DNA of 52,978 nucleotides from Thermoguttaceae bacterium (GTDB lineage: Bacteria; Planctomycetota; Planctomycetia; Pirellulales; Thermoguttaceae): NCBI GenBank assembly GCA_017447745.1, contig JAFSMW010000071.1:1-52978 (forward strand), written 5' to 3'. This document shows, in pieces, positions 18,648 to 27,800 of this stretch; the stretch's first letter is position 1, and every line of letters begins with the position of its first letter. Made by a program: the position numbers and the translations under genes. Under the pieces are notes generated by a model. The model was not told where the DNA came from, ran no database searches, and worked only from the letters and a program-made list of their open reading frames with translations.

Positions 18648-18672
18648 TACATATTCGCAAAGAATGTAAGCT

Positions 18673-18739
18673 AAACAGGTTTTAGCGATATGGAGCGTTC
18701 CTTCCAAGATTCATCAACGCATATCGCTAAAACCGGTTT
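18673..18739. repeat. Long near-perfect inverted repeat of unknown role
   Basis: Arm AAACAGGTTTTAGCGATATG (18673-18692) is complementary at 19 of 20 positions to 18720-18739, across a 27-base spacer. No T-run follows on either strand, so it is not an obvious terminator. It lies in the intergenic gap 30 bases past the 3' end of the minus-strand amidotransferase-like gene. Confidence 0.75.
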
Positions 18740-18769
18740 CATACAGAAAAGGCGCGCCGTTGCTTTGGT

Positions 18770-19519
18770 TCAGACCAGAACGCTGGCGGTAAAAACTTCT
18801 CCAGTAATGTTTGCAATGAATTCTTCAAAAATTCGCATGTCCAGAGCGGTGGCGGTTTTACTGCATTCCGGGTGGAACTGGGTTCCAACAGCAAACCATT
18901 CCGGATCTTGCGATTCGATGACTTCAATGACCCCGTCTGGGCACCAGCCGGTTGCCTCAAAATTGACGGCAACATCGCAAATGCACTGATGATGTCGGCT
19001 GTTGACGCGAATGTCGCTGTCGCCGTAGATGGTTTCCATAAACGTTCCCGGTTTGATGGTCAGAGCGTGTCGATTGAGCAAACCGCCTTTGCACATGTGC
19101 GGCAAGGCTTTGGGAAGATCTTCAGAGATATCGAAGTAAAGAGAACCGCCTTCGTAAACGTTGAGCAACTGCATTCCGGATCCAATTGCAAGCAGCGGCA
19201 TTTTTCTGCGAGAAATTTCAGCGATGAGCAAGCGATCAAACGATTCGCGTTTACGATCCATTACGCGAACCGTCGAATGACGTTCATATCCTTGTAAATT
19301 GGGATCGAGGTCTTCTCCGCCGACCATTACAAATGCGTCAAGCATATTGAGAAGCTGTTCAACGTCGGACTCGTTATCAAGAGGCGGAATGGCGACTGGA
19401 ATTGCCCCACAACGAATAAGAGAGTCATAATATCCTGAGCAAAGAAAGCTAAAAGCAGGGTTCTCATTTCGAGAAGGTCTATAATCCATGTTCAGACCAA
19501 TCATCGGTTTAGCGCACAT
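18770..19519 (-). CDS. Peptidase C26 / class I glutamine amidotransferase-like protein lacking the nucleophile Cys
   Basis: A 249-residue protein of the PuuD-like gamma-glutamyl hydrolase family. Family marks are PMIGLNMDYRP at the N-terminus, VMVGGEDLDPNLQG, MQLLNVYEGGSLYFDI, HH in NSRHHQ and the catalytic His-Glu in QFHPE. The nucleophile elbow, normally GICRGMQ, reads AIGSGMQ here, so the cysteine is Gly113 (codon 19181-19183). Either the protein is a catalytically dead binding protein or an adjacent Ser has been recruited. The ATG at 19519 is preferred over an upstream TTG because the protein then begins as the family does. The neighbours show no polyamine pathway genes. Confidence 0.82.
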   Translation of the reverse strand: MCAKPMIGLNMDYRPSRNENPAFSFLCSGYYDSLIRCGAIPVAIPPLDNESDVEQLLNMLDAFVMVGGEDLDPNLQGYERHSTVRVMDRKRESFDRLLIAEISRRKMPLLAIGSGMQLLNVYEGGSLYFDISEDLPKALPHMCKGGLLNRHALTIKPGTFMETIYGDSDIRVNSRHHQCICDVAVNFEATGWCPDGVIEVIESQDPEWFAVGTQFHPECSKTATALDMRIFEEFIANITGEVFTASVLV

Positions 19520-19840
19520 GACAAACGGAATTCCTTTCCAGCGATTATTCGCTGACCTGAAACAGGACAACAACAAAACGTATGCTTATCAACCGAAACG
19601 TCTAAAAAGCTCCTTCTCTTTCAGACGATCTGAACTGATTTGATAAAACGAATTGGTTTGCTCTATTGTCCTGTTTCTTCTCCTTGTAATGCGACGCGTT
19701 AACGTCTGTTTTTGCAAGCTGTATCAAATGTATCGATTTTATCGATTTATGAAAGACTTTTTCAATATCTTGTACAAGAAAAATCAAAGATTCAATATAA
19801 TGTATAATCAACCACGCATTAAATTGCGGGTATCCGCATT
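19520..19840. other. Non-coding AT-rich gap
   Basis: These 321 bases separate the amidotransferase-like gene from the TatD-like gene, both on the minus strand. The stretch is AT-rich near 19730-19810 (TATCGATTTTATCGATTTAT), with TATAAT-like words but no convincing promoter pair. No plausible gene, tRNA or strong hairpin is seen. Confidence 0.4.
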
Positions 19841-20569
19841 CTATAGCGATGGTATTTTGATATTTGCGGGTTCGTTTCGCGTTCCTTTGATCAATGGCAT
19901 ATAGGGGCTGTCGGATTCAAAACGAATTGTTTGCGGAGCCCCGTCAAGGAGAAATTTATACGTTTGGACTAACGATTCTTTTTTGCCGGTTTGGATCTCA
20001 ACGCCAAAAGAAAAGAATGCGTTATAATGTAACATAAGCCATTGAGCGTCGTGAATGGATCCGCTGAACGAATGGAACGTCATCTCGGGAGAGAAACGTC
20101 CAAAGTCCTTGAACAAAGCGAGCGCTTTATCCCAGGCGCGAACGCAGTGTATTGTTACACTTCGATTCAGATCTCGGGCGATTTCCATCTGTTCGAGAAA
20201 CGTTTTCGTCTGAACGTCAAAGGGAACGTATGCGCGACGAATCCAGTCTATTCCTATTTCCGCAACGACAGCGTCTGAATACTGATCGAGTTTCGAAATC
20301 AATCGGTCCTGCCAGCCGGGTTGAGTCGCGCCTGAAAACCAGGGATGAATTCCAAAGCCCGGACGGATCGTTGTTTTGCCATACTGTTTATAAAGATTTT
20401 CAATGTCAATCCAGTCCGATTCTTTGCTGGCGTCACAACAAAAGCGCGTTATTCCAACCGCTTTTGCTCTGGCAATAACGTCGTCCCGATCCAGGTCAAA
20501 AACCGGTTCGTAAAGATGACTGTGCCAATCGGCGCAATTTGATAGCTGCGGGGTAGAATTGACTTGCAT
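19841..20569 (-). CDS. TatD-family metal-dependent hydrolase, short at the C-terminus
   Basis: A 242-residue amidohydrolase-fold protein. Metal-site motifs in order: DWHSHLY (metal H-x-H), GIHPWF, VVAEIGID (bridging Glu), TIHCVRAW, TFHSFSGS and ESDSPYM. Known relatives are 3'-to-5' DNases or D-aminoacyl-tRNA-related hydrolases. Family members normally continue 30 or so residues past the RNEPAN motif with a final helix; here the protein stops at RNEPANIKIPSL, and no other frame restores the missing part. The ATG at 20569, preceded by GAGAAGAGA, is chosen over an upstream TTG. It lies just downstream of the tRNA-Leu gene on the same strand. Confidence 0.85.
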   Translation of the reverse strand: MQVNSTPQLSNCADWHSHLYEPVFDLDRDDVIARAKAVGITRFCCDASKESDWIDIENLYKQYGKTTIRPGFGIHPWFSGATQPGWQDRLISKLDQYSDAVVAEIGIDWIRRAYVPFDVQTKTFLEQMEIARDLNRSVTIHCVRAWDKALALFKDFGRFSPEMTFHSFSGSIHDAQWLMLHYNAFFSFGVEIQTGKKESLVQTYKFLLDGAPQTIRFESDSPYMPLIKGTRNEPANIKIPSL

Positions 20570-20648
20570 TCTCTTCTCTACTGTTCTGTACAAAACACAA
20601 CCGCAGGCAACGCTTGATGACTGCGGTTAATGGGCGAAATACCCCAGA

Positions 20649-20728
<80 letters not shown>

Positions 20729-20757
20729 ATTGACAATACGTTGTCAAAAACGGAAGA

Positions 20758-21321
20758 TTATTCCATAACGTCTTTTTCTCTCGCTTTTGCCAGTTCGTCA
20801 GCCTTTTCTTCGTACTTTTTCAGAGATTTCTGAATTGATTCTTTTGCTGAATCGCGTTCGTCTTCGGAAATGAGTTTATCCTTTTCTTTCTGATCGAGAG
20901 CTTTATTGGCGTCTCGACGAACGTTTCTCATGGCAACTTTGCACGCTTCGCAGAATTCCTTGATTCTCGTGCACATTTTTTTACGAACTTCCGTCGACAA
21001 AGCGGGAATGTTAAGCCGAATCACGCGACCGTCGTTGTTGGGCGCGTATCCGAGGTTGGAGTTGATAATCGCCTTTTCGATATCCTTGAGCGTGCCAACG
21101 TCAAATGGACGAATCAAAATTTGCGACGGTTCCGGAACGGAAACGGTTGCTAACGATTTAAGCGTCATTGCAGACCCGCCGTATGAAGTAACCGTTACGG
21201 ATAACGAGTCAACCAGACCCGGATTGGCGCGACCGGTGCGAATGCCGTTCAAGTTTTCTCTCAGATGCGCAAGCGAGCTTTCCATGCGTTCTTCCGCATC
21301 AAGTACAATTTCCTCTGACAT
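20758..21321 (-). CDS. frr: Ribosome recycling factor
   Basis: A 187-residue protein, the normal length for RRF, which with EF-G splits post-termination ribosomes. Matching segments are LAHLRENLNGIRTGRANPGLVDS near the N-terminus, PEPSQILIRPFD, IEKAIINSNLGYAPNNDGRV and IRLNIPALSTEVRKK, followed by the long helical hairpin ending in AREKDVME. It lies downstream of pyrH on the same strand, the widespread pyrH-frr order, but the 99-base gap between them is filled by a heptamer repeat element. Confidence 0.97.
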   Translation of the reverse strand: MSEEIVLDAEERMESSLAHLRENLNGIRTGRANPGLVDSLSVTVTSYGGSAMTLKSLATVSVPEPSQILIRPFDVGTLKDIEKAIINSNLGYAPNNDGRVIRLNIPALSTEVRKKMCTRIKEFCEACKVAMRNVRRDANKALDQKEKDKLISEDERDSAKESIQKSLKKYEEKADELAKAREKDVME

Positions 21322-21341
21322 GATTGAATTTCCTTATTTAA

Positions 21342-21423
21342 AAGTTGCGAGTTGCGAGTAGCGAGAATTAATTATTGAAGCGCTTGCGTCAACTCCTCAC
21401 TCCTCACTCCTAATTCCTAACTA
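21342..21423. repeat. Composite heptamer element between pyrH and frr
   Basis: The left arm is GCGAGTT-type heptamers (21344-21366). The core is GAAGCGCTTGCGTC, and the right arm is CTCACTC/CTAATTC heptamers (about 21391-21420) of the GTTAGGA type. The two arms are not complementary in unit sequence. The right arm runs into the pyrH stop codon (CTA at 21421-21423 on the plus strand). Confidence 0.8.
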
Positions 21424-22149
21424 TTTCGTGATCAGCGTTCCGACGTCTTCTCCAGCAACGGCTCGTTCGATGTTGCCGTCAACCTTGAAGTTGAACACGC
21501 GAATCGGCATGGAATATTCCATGCACTTGCTGATGGCTTCCTGATCCATAACGCGAAGGTTCTGCTGACGAACTTCAGCGTAGGTAAGTTTGTCGTACAG
21601 CTTGGCGTTGGGGTCTTTTTCCGGGTCAGCGGTGAAAACGCCGTCAACGCGAGTGGCTTTTAACAGGATGTCGGCGTCGAGTTCCAATGCGCGCTGAGCG
21701 GCGGCTGTGTCCGTCGTAACGAAGGGGCTTCCCGTGCCAGCTACGAGAATGATAATTCGACCTTTGTCAAGATGGCGCAACGCTCGACGGCGAATGTACG
21801 CTTCTGCAACGCCGTCCATTTTGATGGCGGTCATAACGCGGGTTTCCTGACCGAGAGATTCCAGAGCGTCCTGAAGAGCCAAGCCGTTCATTACAGTGGC
21901 GATCATGCCCATGTAATGGGCGGTCGACTCGTGAATGTGAGTGGCTCCAGAAGTGAATTGCGCTCCTCGCAAAATATTGCCTCCGCCGAGAACAATAGCT
22001 ATTTGCGTACCGCTTTGGGCTGCGGCAGCCGTCTGTTCTGCTATATGAACAACGGCGTCCATTTGAATTCCACGCGCTTTAGCGGTGCAAAATCCTTCGC
22101 CGGAAATTTTCAAAATAACCCGTTTAGGGCGAATTGTAGGTTCGGACAT
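21421..22149 (-). CDS. pyrH: UMP kinase
   Basis: A 242-residue bacterial UMP kinase of the amino-acid kinase fold, which phosphorylates UMP to UDP. Motifs are [11 protein letters not shown] at the N-terminus, [13 protein letters not shown], the [16 protein letters not shown] region, [55 protein letters not shown] and MDQEAISKC. The Shine-Dalgarno TTGGAG precedes the ATG by 8 bases. With frr it forms the usual pair; tsf and rpsB, commonly upstream, are not in the adjacent sequence. Confidence 0.97.
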   Translation of the reverse strand: MSEPTIRPKRVILKISGEGFCTAKARGIQMDAVVHIAEQTAAAAQSGTQIAIVLGGGNILRGAQFTSGATHIHESTAHYMGMIATVMNGLALQDALESLGQETRVMTAIKMDGVAEAYIRRRALRHLDKGRIIILVAGTGSPFVTTDTAAAQRALELDADILLKATRVDGVFTADPEKDPNAKLYDKLTYAEVRQQNLRVMDQEAISKCMEYSMPIRVFNFKVDGNIERAVAGEDVGTLITK

Positions 22150-22300
22150 GATTTTGACTCCAAAATGTATTGAGAGTTAAGTTAGCTCTTTTACCAATAT
22201 CTTATTATAATATATTTTATTTTTCTTGCTAGAGGGGCGGCAGATGGGCGATTTCAAATTGGTGCGTTCAAAATTGCGGGGCATGAAATCATAAAAAAAG

Positions 22301-22518
22301 AGAATGCAGAGATCGCAGACTACTCGCAGAATACGCAAACGGACTGGGAATGTGGCGACGACGCTAACTACGTTAGCTACGACACGATTCCCGTCCGATT
22401 TATTTAAATTTTTAAAATCGCAAGCGGACATCGTGTCATAGCCTGAGAATCAGGCGAAAATGACACATGTCTGCTTGCTTCTGCGCTCTCTGCGAGGAGT
22501 CCGCGTACTCTGCGTTCA
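22301..22518. repeat. Gap element with GCAGAG-type repeats and a large hairpin
   Basis: The 479-base gap between pyrH and the nucleotidyltransferase gene has no convincing gene. It has a left cluster of GCAGAG/ACGCAG words (22301-22341) and the inverted cluster CTGCG-CTCTCTGCG-TACTCTGCG (22477-22518). Between them is a long hairpin (22420-22478): about 19 interrupted pairs from GCAAGCGGACATCGTGTCAT, closing on GCCTGA-GAA-TCAGGC. The layout matches the heptamer elements, but the unit is 8-9 bases. Confidence 0.65.
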
Positions 22519-22628
22519 AAAATAAAACTGTCTATCTTCGCAACCCAAGATTTATCACACCCATTTCAAAAATGAACTGTATTTAATCAACTGGGAACGC
22601 TCTGAAATTGTCCTTGCTAATAGCTTCA

Positions 22629-23783
22629 CTAGCCCATCGGCTGACCGTCGTTGTCCGGTTCGGGAATTTTATCTTTCGGGAACGCTTTGTGCCACAAATG
22701 CGGAATGAGCAGATTGAGCGGCATTCGTCCGTAATGGGATCGAGCGTATAAAAAGAACGAAGAAACTCTTGCAGAGAACGGACGCAATTCAAACGTCGGC
22801 GGGGCGAGAGCGCGAAACACCGCAGCGTCCATAAACGAACGGGCGAACAGCCCGGGTCCCATCTTGCGAATCGGTTTGACCATTTCGTCTGGAATGGGCG
22901 TGTCGAGAATCTCGTGAGCGTAATGAATCGCGTAGTACAGAGGGCGCGTCTGCCCCAGGAATTGGGCGCGATCCAGAAGCCTCGTCCAGAAGTCTGACGA
23001 CAGCCCGCTAAATCGGCGCAGAAGCCCGTCAATATCGACAACGTCGCGCAGCGAGCCGTCAATTTCCCCTTCCTGGAAGGCGTGAACGGCGGCGTGAATG
23101 ACCATGTCTACGTCCTGCAGAGATCGCCAGCCGGAAGCGGTCGGCGCCCACGGGTTCTCTTTTTGAACGCTTTCTGGAACAGTCAGAGCTATCGCCGAGT
23201 CGAACAGCGGAGCAGCGTCCAGATGGCGGCGCGACGTTTCCGGCAGAATGTTGTGATGCATGTCGATCGTCATGCCGCGCTGAAGGTTGACCATCGGGGG
23301 AATTTCGTGCATCCACTGACGATAATATCGCTGATCGTAGGGGTCGTATTTTCCAGATTCCCAGCCGTTGTCCAAGAGCGTCTTTTCCGCCTCTTGAATA
23401 GCGCTTTTCGGAACTAGGACGTCGAGATCGGAAACGAGCCGTCCCTGAGCGAACTCCATTTCCTGATAGATGTACGACGCGCCCTTGAGGAGAATCTTGA
23501 AGCAGTCGAGGTTATGAAGGACTTTCTCCACCTGACGAATTTCCCACATCAGCGCCCGCTGATGATGTTCGGAATACGTCCATGCCGCGTCCAGAGCCAT
23601 TTGAGCCGGTTCCGGAATCTGATCGAAACTTTCCTGCTGTGCCAGCCGATACGCCCACTGCCCCGCCAAGCGAGAACTGCGCGCCTGACGCAAAAACAGT
23701 TCCCACTCCGCGACAGAGTAATGACAAACTCTGTCCGGTTCGTTCCAGTATTTCAGCAGAACGCTATTGCGTACGGGATTCAT
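22629..23783 (-). CDS. Nucleotidyltransferase-family protein (NTP_transf_5-like)
   Basis: A 384-residue protein. The core ILLKGASYIYQEMEF followed by GRLVSDLDVLVPKSAIQEAE (about 97-135) is the hallmark of the Pfam NTP_transf_5 group, with G-(A/S) and D-x-D as nucleotidyltransferase metal motifs. Later His-rich segments (TIDMHHNILPETSRRHLDAA, DVDMVIHAAVHAFQEGE) are also typical. This family is found beside HprK-related kinases and in exosortase/exopolysaccharide loci; its substrate is not known. The start codon overlaps the stop of the upstream kinase gene (ATGA, 23780-23783), so the two are translationally coupled. Confidence 0.82.
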   Translation of the reverse strand: MNPVRNSVLLKYWNEPDRVCHYSVAEWELFLRQARSSRLAGQWAYRLAQQESFDQIPEPAQMALDAAWTYSEHHQRALMWEIRQVEKVLHNLDCFKILLKGASYIYQEMEFAQGRLVSDLDVLVPKSAIQEAEKTLLDNGWESGKYDPYDQRYYRQWMHEIPPMVNLQRGMTIDMHHNILPETSRRHLDAAPLFDSAIALTVPESVQKENPWAPTASGWRSLQDVDMVIHAAVHAFQEGEIDGSLRDVVDIDGLLRRFSGLSSDFWTRLLDRAQFLGQTRPLYYAIHYAHEILDTPIPDEMVKPIRKMGPGLFARSFMDAAVFRALAPPTFELRPFSARVSSFFLYARSHYGRMPLNLLIPHLWHKAFPKDKIPEPDNDGQPMG

Positions 23784-24736
23784 ATTATGGAGCTGGCGCC
23801 AAACGCTTCTTCATCAAACAGTTCTTCCAGTTGCGGAACGAGGTCGTCGAGGTCGGAGTAAACAACTTCGTACATTTTCGACTGGGATACGATATGTTTA
23901 ATCGCTGAAAACCCGGCAGCGCCGAGCGTCTGGAAATTAAACGACTGTTCCGCCAAAAGCATAATCGCTTCCGACTGGGGCAGTTCCGCCCATTCGGTTT
24001 TGGCGCCCTGCTTGTATTGAGGCAGGAGAATCATGTGGGGCGTCGACGGCTCGTTCATGCGAATGAGGCTTTCCGTCGGGACGCGAACGTGAGCGATGGT
24101 TCCCTTGGCGGTGTTGTGATTCTTTTTGCCGATAAAGGCGTCGGGATGTCGTTGAGCGACGATGTCGATTGCCGCATTTTTCAAGCAAATCGGACGACAC
24201 AGCGGCAGGACGTCAAAGGTTTCTTTTCGGACGATAGTCAGTTCGTCAGTCAGCAGCCGCCACGGATTTTTCTTCAAGGCGAGTTCGGCACACAGCGTAC
24301 TCTTTCCGCTGCCGGGCTTTCCCGCCATGAAAATGCACTTGCCGTTGCGTTCCAGAGACGCGGCATGGAAGAGCAGATACTGATTCGCTCCGGTAAACAG
24401 CGTCCAGTTCAGCCCCCATTCCATCATCGCAATTGCCGCCGCGGCAGGATACGGCTTGTACGGAATATGACCGTCAATCTCAAAAATCACCTGTGGATGA
24501 TACCATCGGCGCAGCCCGCGAGGGTAATCTATCAAAACGCTGTAATCCGCCATGCGATTGTCCGCAAGGGGATAATCCCTGTACAGGTTTTCCATGTTCC
24601 ACGCAATGTCCGGCATCGACGACCGAATGCAAATCGCAAACGGCCCCATTTGGACGCGCAAACCTTCTGAACGCAGCCGATGGCGAATTTCAGCAGACGT
24701 CAAAGAACCGACGGTAGGAACGGTTGGGGAAGGCAT
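23780..24736 (-). CDS. HprK-related kinase A
   Basis: A 318-residue P-loop protein resembling the C-terminal domain of HPr kinase/phosphorylase. The Walker A is FMAGKPGSGKSTLCAEL (about 165-180), preceded by LLFHAASLERNGKC and followed by RLLTDELTIVRKE, which supplies the acidic Mg/catalytic region, and later GTIAHVRVP. The HPr-specific DNA-like N-terminal domain is missing, as expected for HprK-rel-A proteins associated with exosortase systems. It is the first gene of a two-gene operon with a four-base overlap. The small PqqD-like partner that often accompanies this pair is not seen. It is divergent from the ResB-CcsA gene. Confidence 0.82.
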   Translation of the reverse strand: MPSPTVPTVGSLTSAEIRHRLRSEGLRVQMGPFAICIRSSMPDIAWNMENLYRDYPLADNRMADYSVLIDYPRGLRRWYHPQVIFEIDGHIPYKPYPAAAAIAMMEWGLNWTLFTGANQYLLFHAASLERNGKCIFMAGKPGSGKSTLCAELALKKNPWRLLTDELTIVRKETFDVLPLCRPICLKNAAIDIVAQRHPDAFIGKKNHNTAKGTIAHVRVPTESLIRMNEPSTPHMILLPQYKQGAKTEWAELPQSEAIMLLAEQSFNFQTLGAAGFSAIKHIVSQSKMYEVVYSDLDDLVPQLEELFDEEAFGASSII

Positions 24737-24823
24737 TTACTGCGGGGGGCTGGTCAAATTGGCAATTTGCTGGTATAATGGAGGGAAAATTGAGTGGGAG
24801 GCATTCGCGATTATGGGTTGTCA

Positions 24824-24858
24824 AACTACTGCCTACTGCCTCTTGCCTACTGCCTTAT
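24824..24858. repeat. Single-arm heptamer element, CCTACTG type, in the ccsBA leader
   Basis: ACTACTGCCTACTGCCTCTT continues as about four inverted GGCAGTA-type heptamers, with no left arm. It ends 29 bases before the ATG at 24888. Read as protein it would add AYCLLPTA, a reason not to accept the longer upstream frame. Confidence 0.8.
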
Positions 24859-24887
24859 ATTATACACATATTTCGAACTTAAACAAT

Positions 24888-27800
24888 ATGAGCCAGCAAG
24901 AAAATAACACCGTCGAGGAAAAATCTTCCCTTTTTGTATCGATTATATGGAATCCCATAACCCGAATATTGGGATCTATGCCCTTTGGATTGGCGATTTT
25001 GATTCTTCTGACAGCGGCGATGGCGTGGGCGACTCGAATTGACGCTCTGTACGGATCGCAGTGTTCCACGTGGGGCTTTTATCGATCCGGCTGGTTTATT
25101 GTCTTGCTGGCAGCGCTGGCAGTGAGCGCGTTTTGCGCAGCCCTCAATCCCAAACGATGGACCAAGCGCAAAATCGGATTTTTGATTATCCACACCGGCG
25201 TGTTGGTCCTGCTGGCGGGATGCGCGATTAGTCTTATCTGGGGTTGGGAAGCCGACTTAACCGTCTACGAAGGCTGCCAAAGAAGCAAAGCCGTTTCCTC
25301 TGAACATGTTTTGAACATTCGCATCTTTTCCGAAGATCCCGCAGACGTTTTTCAGAAAAGCAATGACGCCTTTGAGAATAACGGGAAAGCCCCTGTTATC
25401 GACGAGCCAAAAGTCGTTCGGCGATTTGAGCCGGGTCCGTTTTCCTGGTCGGAGTACAAAAAGTTGAGCTGGTTTCCATGGGGACTTGTCAAACCCGATC
25501 CCGGTAAAATTATCTATTCTGAAAGGGTTAACGATCATTTCTTTACGATTCGCATGATGGACTTCCGAAAGCCATGTCGGGAGCTAACCGTCGATCAAAC
25601 GCTCACGCTGGCAGTTCGACCAGCGTTAGAGTCCGAAACGGAGGAGAACGTTTCCGATTCAGGAGAGTGGACGGAAATCAATCTTCAAGCCGCCCGCAGC
25701 ATTCAGGATGGGCTAATCGGGAGAAGCCGCTTGACCGGCAAACAGCAGGTTTCGTATCGACGTCTGACGTCGGACGCTCAAAAGAGATCTTTTCTCAACG
25801 TTCCCAGCAAGGCTGTTACAGAGGACACATTCACATTTGTTCACAATGGGAAGACGTATCAGTATACGCTTTCGGACTTTTTACCCAAAGGCAAAACAAT
25901 ACAAGACCTTCGCAACGGCGACGACGCTCCGCTGCCCAAAGTCCCGTTGGGCGACGACGTCGCGTTGACGATGATTAACATGGAAGAAGCAATGGGCGCT
26001 GCGGTTTTTGACGTCTGGAAGAAAGACGCTTCCGGTCAGTTTGAAACCGTCGGTTCTATGACGATTTTGAATCTGCTGTCCGAATTCAACCGGAACGACC
26101 CAACAAATGACGTCTATGGAGAATACTTCCGTCCGGAATCGCCAGAAGAAAAGCCCTCCGAATCAGGCAGTCCCAATCCGATGGCGTCCATGAGAGCAAA
26201 ACTGCTCGGACCGCGTCTGGAACTGGCGATGGATTCTTCCGGAACCATGTACTATCGGACAATAGACGGAGAACGCATTCAGGCAGGAGAATTCTCCTAT
26301 TTAGCGCCCAAGCTTGTTTTTATGGGAAAGCCGTACGCTGCCGTCGTTCAGCCCCGCATGGACGCTCCCGGCGTTCGCTACCAAGAAACGCCGCTGGAAG
26401 AACAAAAACCGTCTGAAAACGACGCTGCAGCGGTTCTGTTAAGCGTTGATTTCGACGGTCAATGCTCTCAGAGATGGATTACGTTAGGAGTGAACAATCC
26501 AATGAATCCTCCGGAATGGTATCGCGAGAGCGACTATTGGACAATCCCCATTAAAACTGGCAATGACTTAACCCTCTGGATGACGCTGACAATTCCACGA
26601 AAGACCGTCGACCTGGGTTTCGATCTTCAGCTGGAACGGTTCAATCGACGTCTCGACCCCGGAACGAGCATGCCGAGCCATTACTCTTCAGACGTAACAG
26701 CGCAGTATCCCAAAAACAGCAAAGGGGAGGCGAAAAAGTTTGAGCATGTCAACATTCAGCTCAATCAACCGGTCAACTTCGTCAATCCGAACAACGGGCA
26801 GTCGTATCGACTTTATCAGTCCTCGTTTAACGGTCCAATAGACAAATCCGGACAACTGGCAAAATGGATCGTTAAAAATCAGACGGTAAAAACCAACGCG
26901 TCCGCCCCACTCTACTCGTCAACGTTTACCGTCAATTACGATCCCGGTCGCGGCTTGCTCTACTTGGGCTGTTTGATGATCTGCGCTGGAATTGGCGCTT
27001 TGTATTATCTCAGAGAACCGAAAATGGAAAAGAAATCAGACGTCCCTGCTGCGTCACAGACGTCTGGTGCCAACGTTACAATGGCGGGAATTCTTTTGGC
27101 TGTTGCTCTGTCAACTCTGATGTCGTCAAACGCTTTGGCGGACGATTATTCTTCTCTATCCACGCTGCCGGTACTGGATTCCGGACGCGTCGAGCCGCTG
27201 TCAACCGCCGCCATTGAAGCGGTAAAGAACATTTGCGGAACGGATTCCCCATCGTTTTCTCTTGACGGAGCGCAATTAACCGGGGAACTGTCTTCTGACT
27301 CAGCTGATAGAATTACCCGATATTTTATCAATGGCGGAAAGACAAAGAAATTCTCCGCGTTGGAACTGTACATGCATTGGCAGTTAGAACCCGAAGTCTG
27401 GGAGCATATCCCGTTTATCGAATGTAAAAATCCCGACCTGCGGCGTCTGTTGGGCGTCCCGCTGTTGGACAAGAACGGCAAGGCGTTAAATTACGTCTCG
27501 CCGCGACAGGCGTCAAAGTCAACGATTCTCCCGGATTACCGTTACAACCTCGAATTGCAGATTCAAACAGAACAGCGGGCGGGAATTCAACATCAGCAAT
27601 CCAAGCTGGAAAAGTCTATTATAAAGCTCTTTGACGCGATGGAACTGTACCGAAAGATTACGCTCTATCCGCCGGCGTCACAGAACCCTCGCATGGCTTG
27701 CGCCCCTGTTGCCGCCCGACTTCTGCAGGATCAACTTGCCAGCTGGGGGACGCAATTGCAGTCTGCCTTGTCAACGTCTACAGACGACGCTGTGAAGCAG

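Noticed and set aside
22177-22431. Possible 84-residue minus-strand protein between pyrH and the nucleotidyltransferase gene
   Set aside because: It overlaps the repeat arms and has no recognisable domain or Shine-Dalgarno.
24594-24887. Coding extension upstream of ResB-CcsA overlapping the HprK-related gene
   Set aside because: It runs antisense through the kinase gene and across a repeat; the ResB-type N-terminus starts at 24888.
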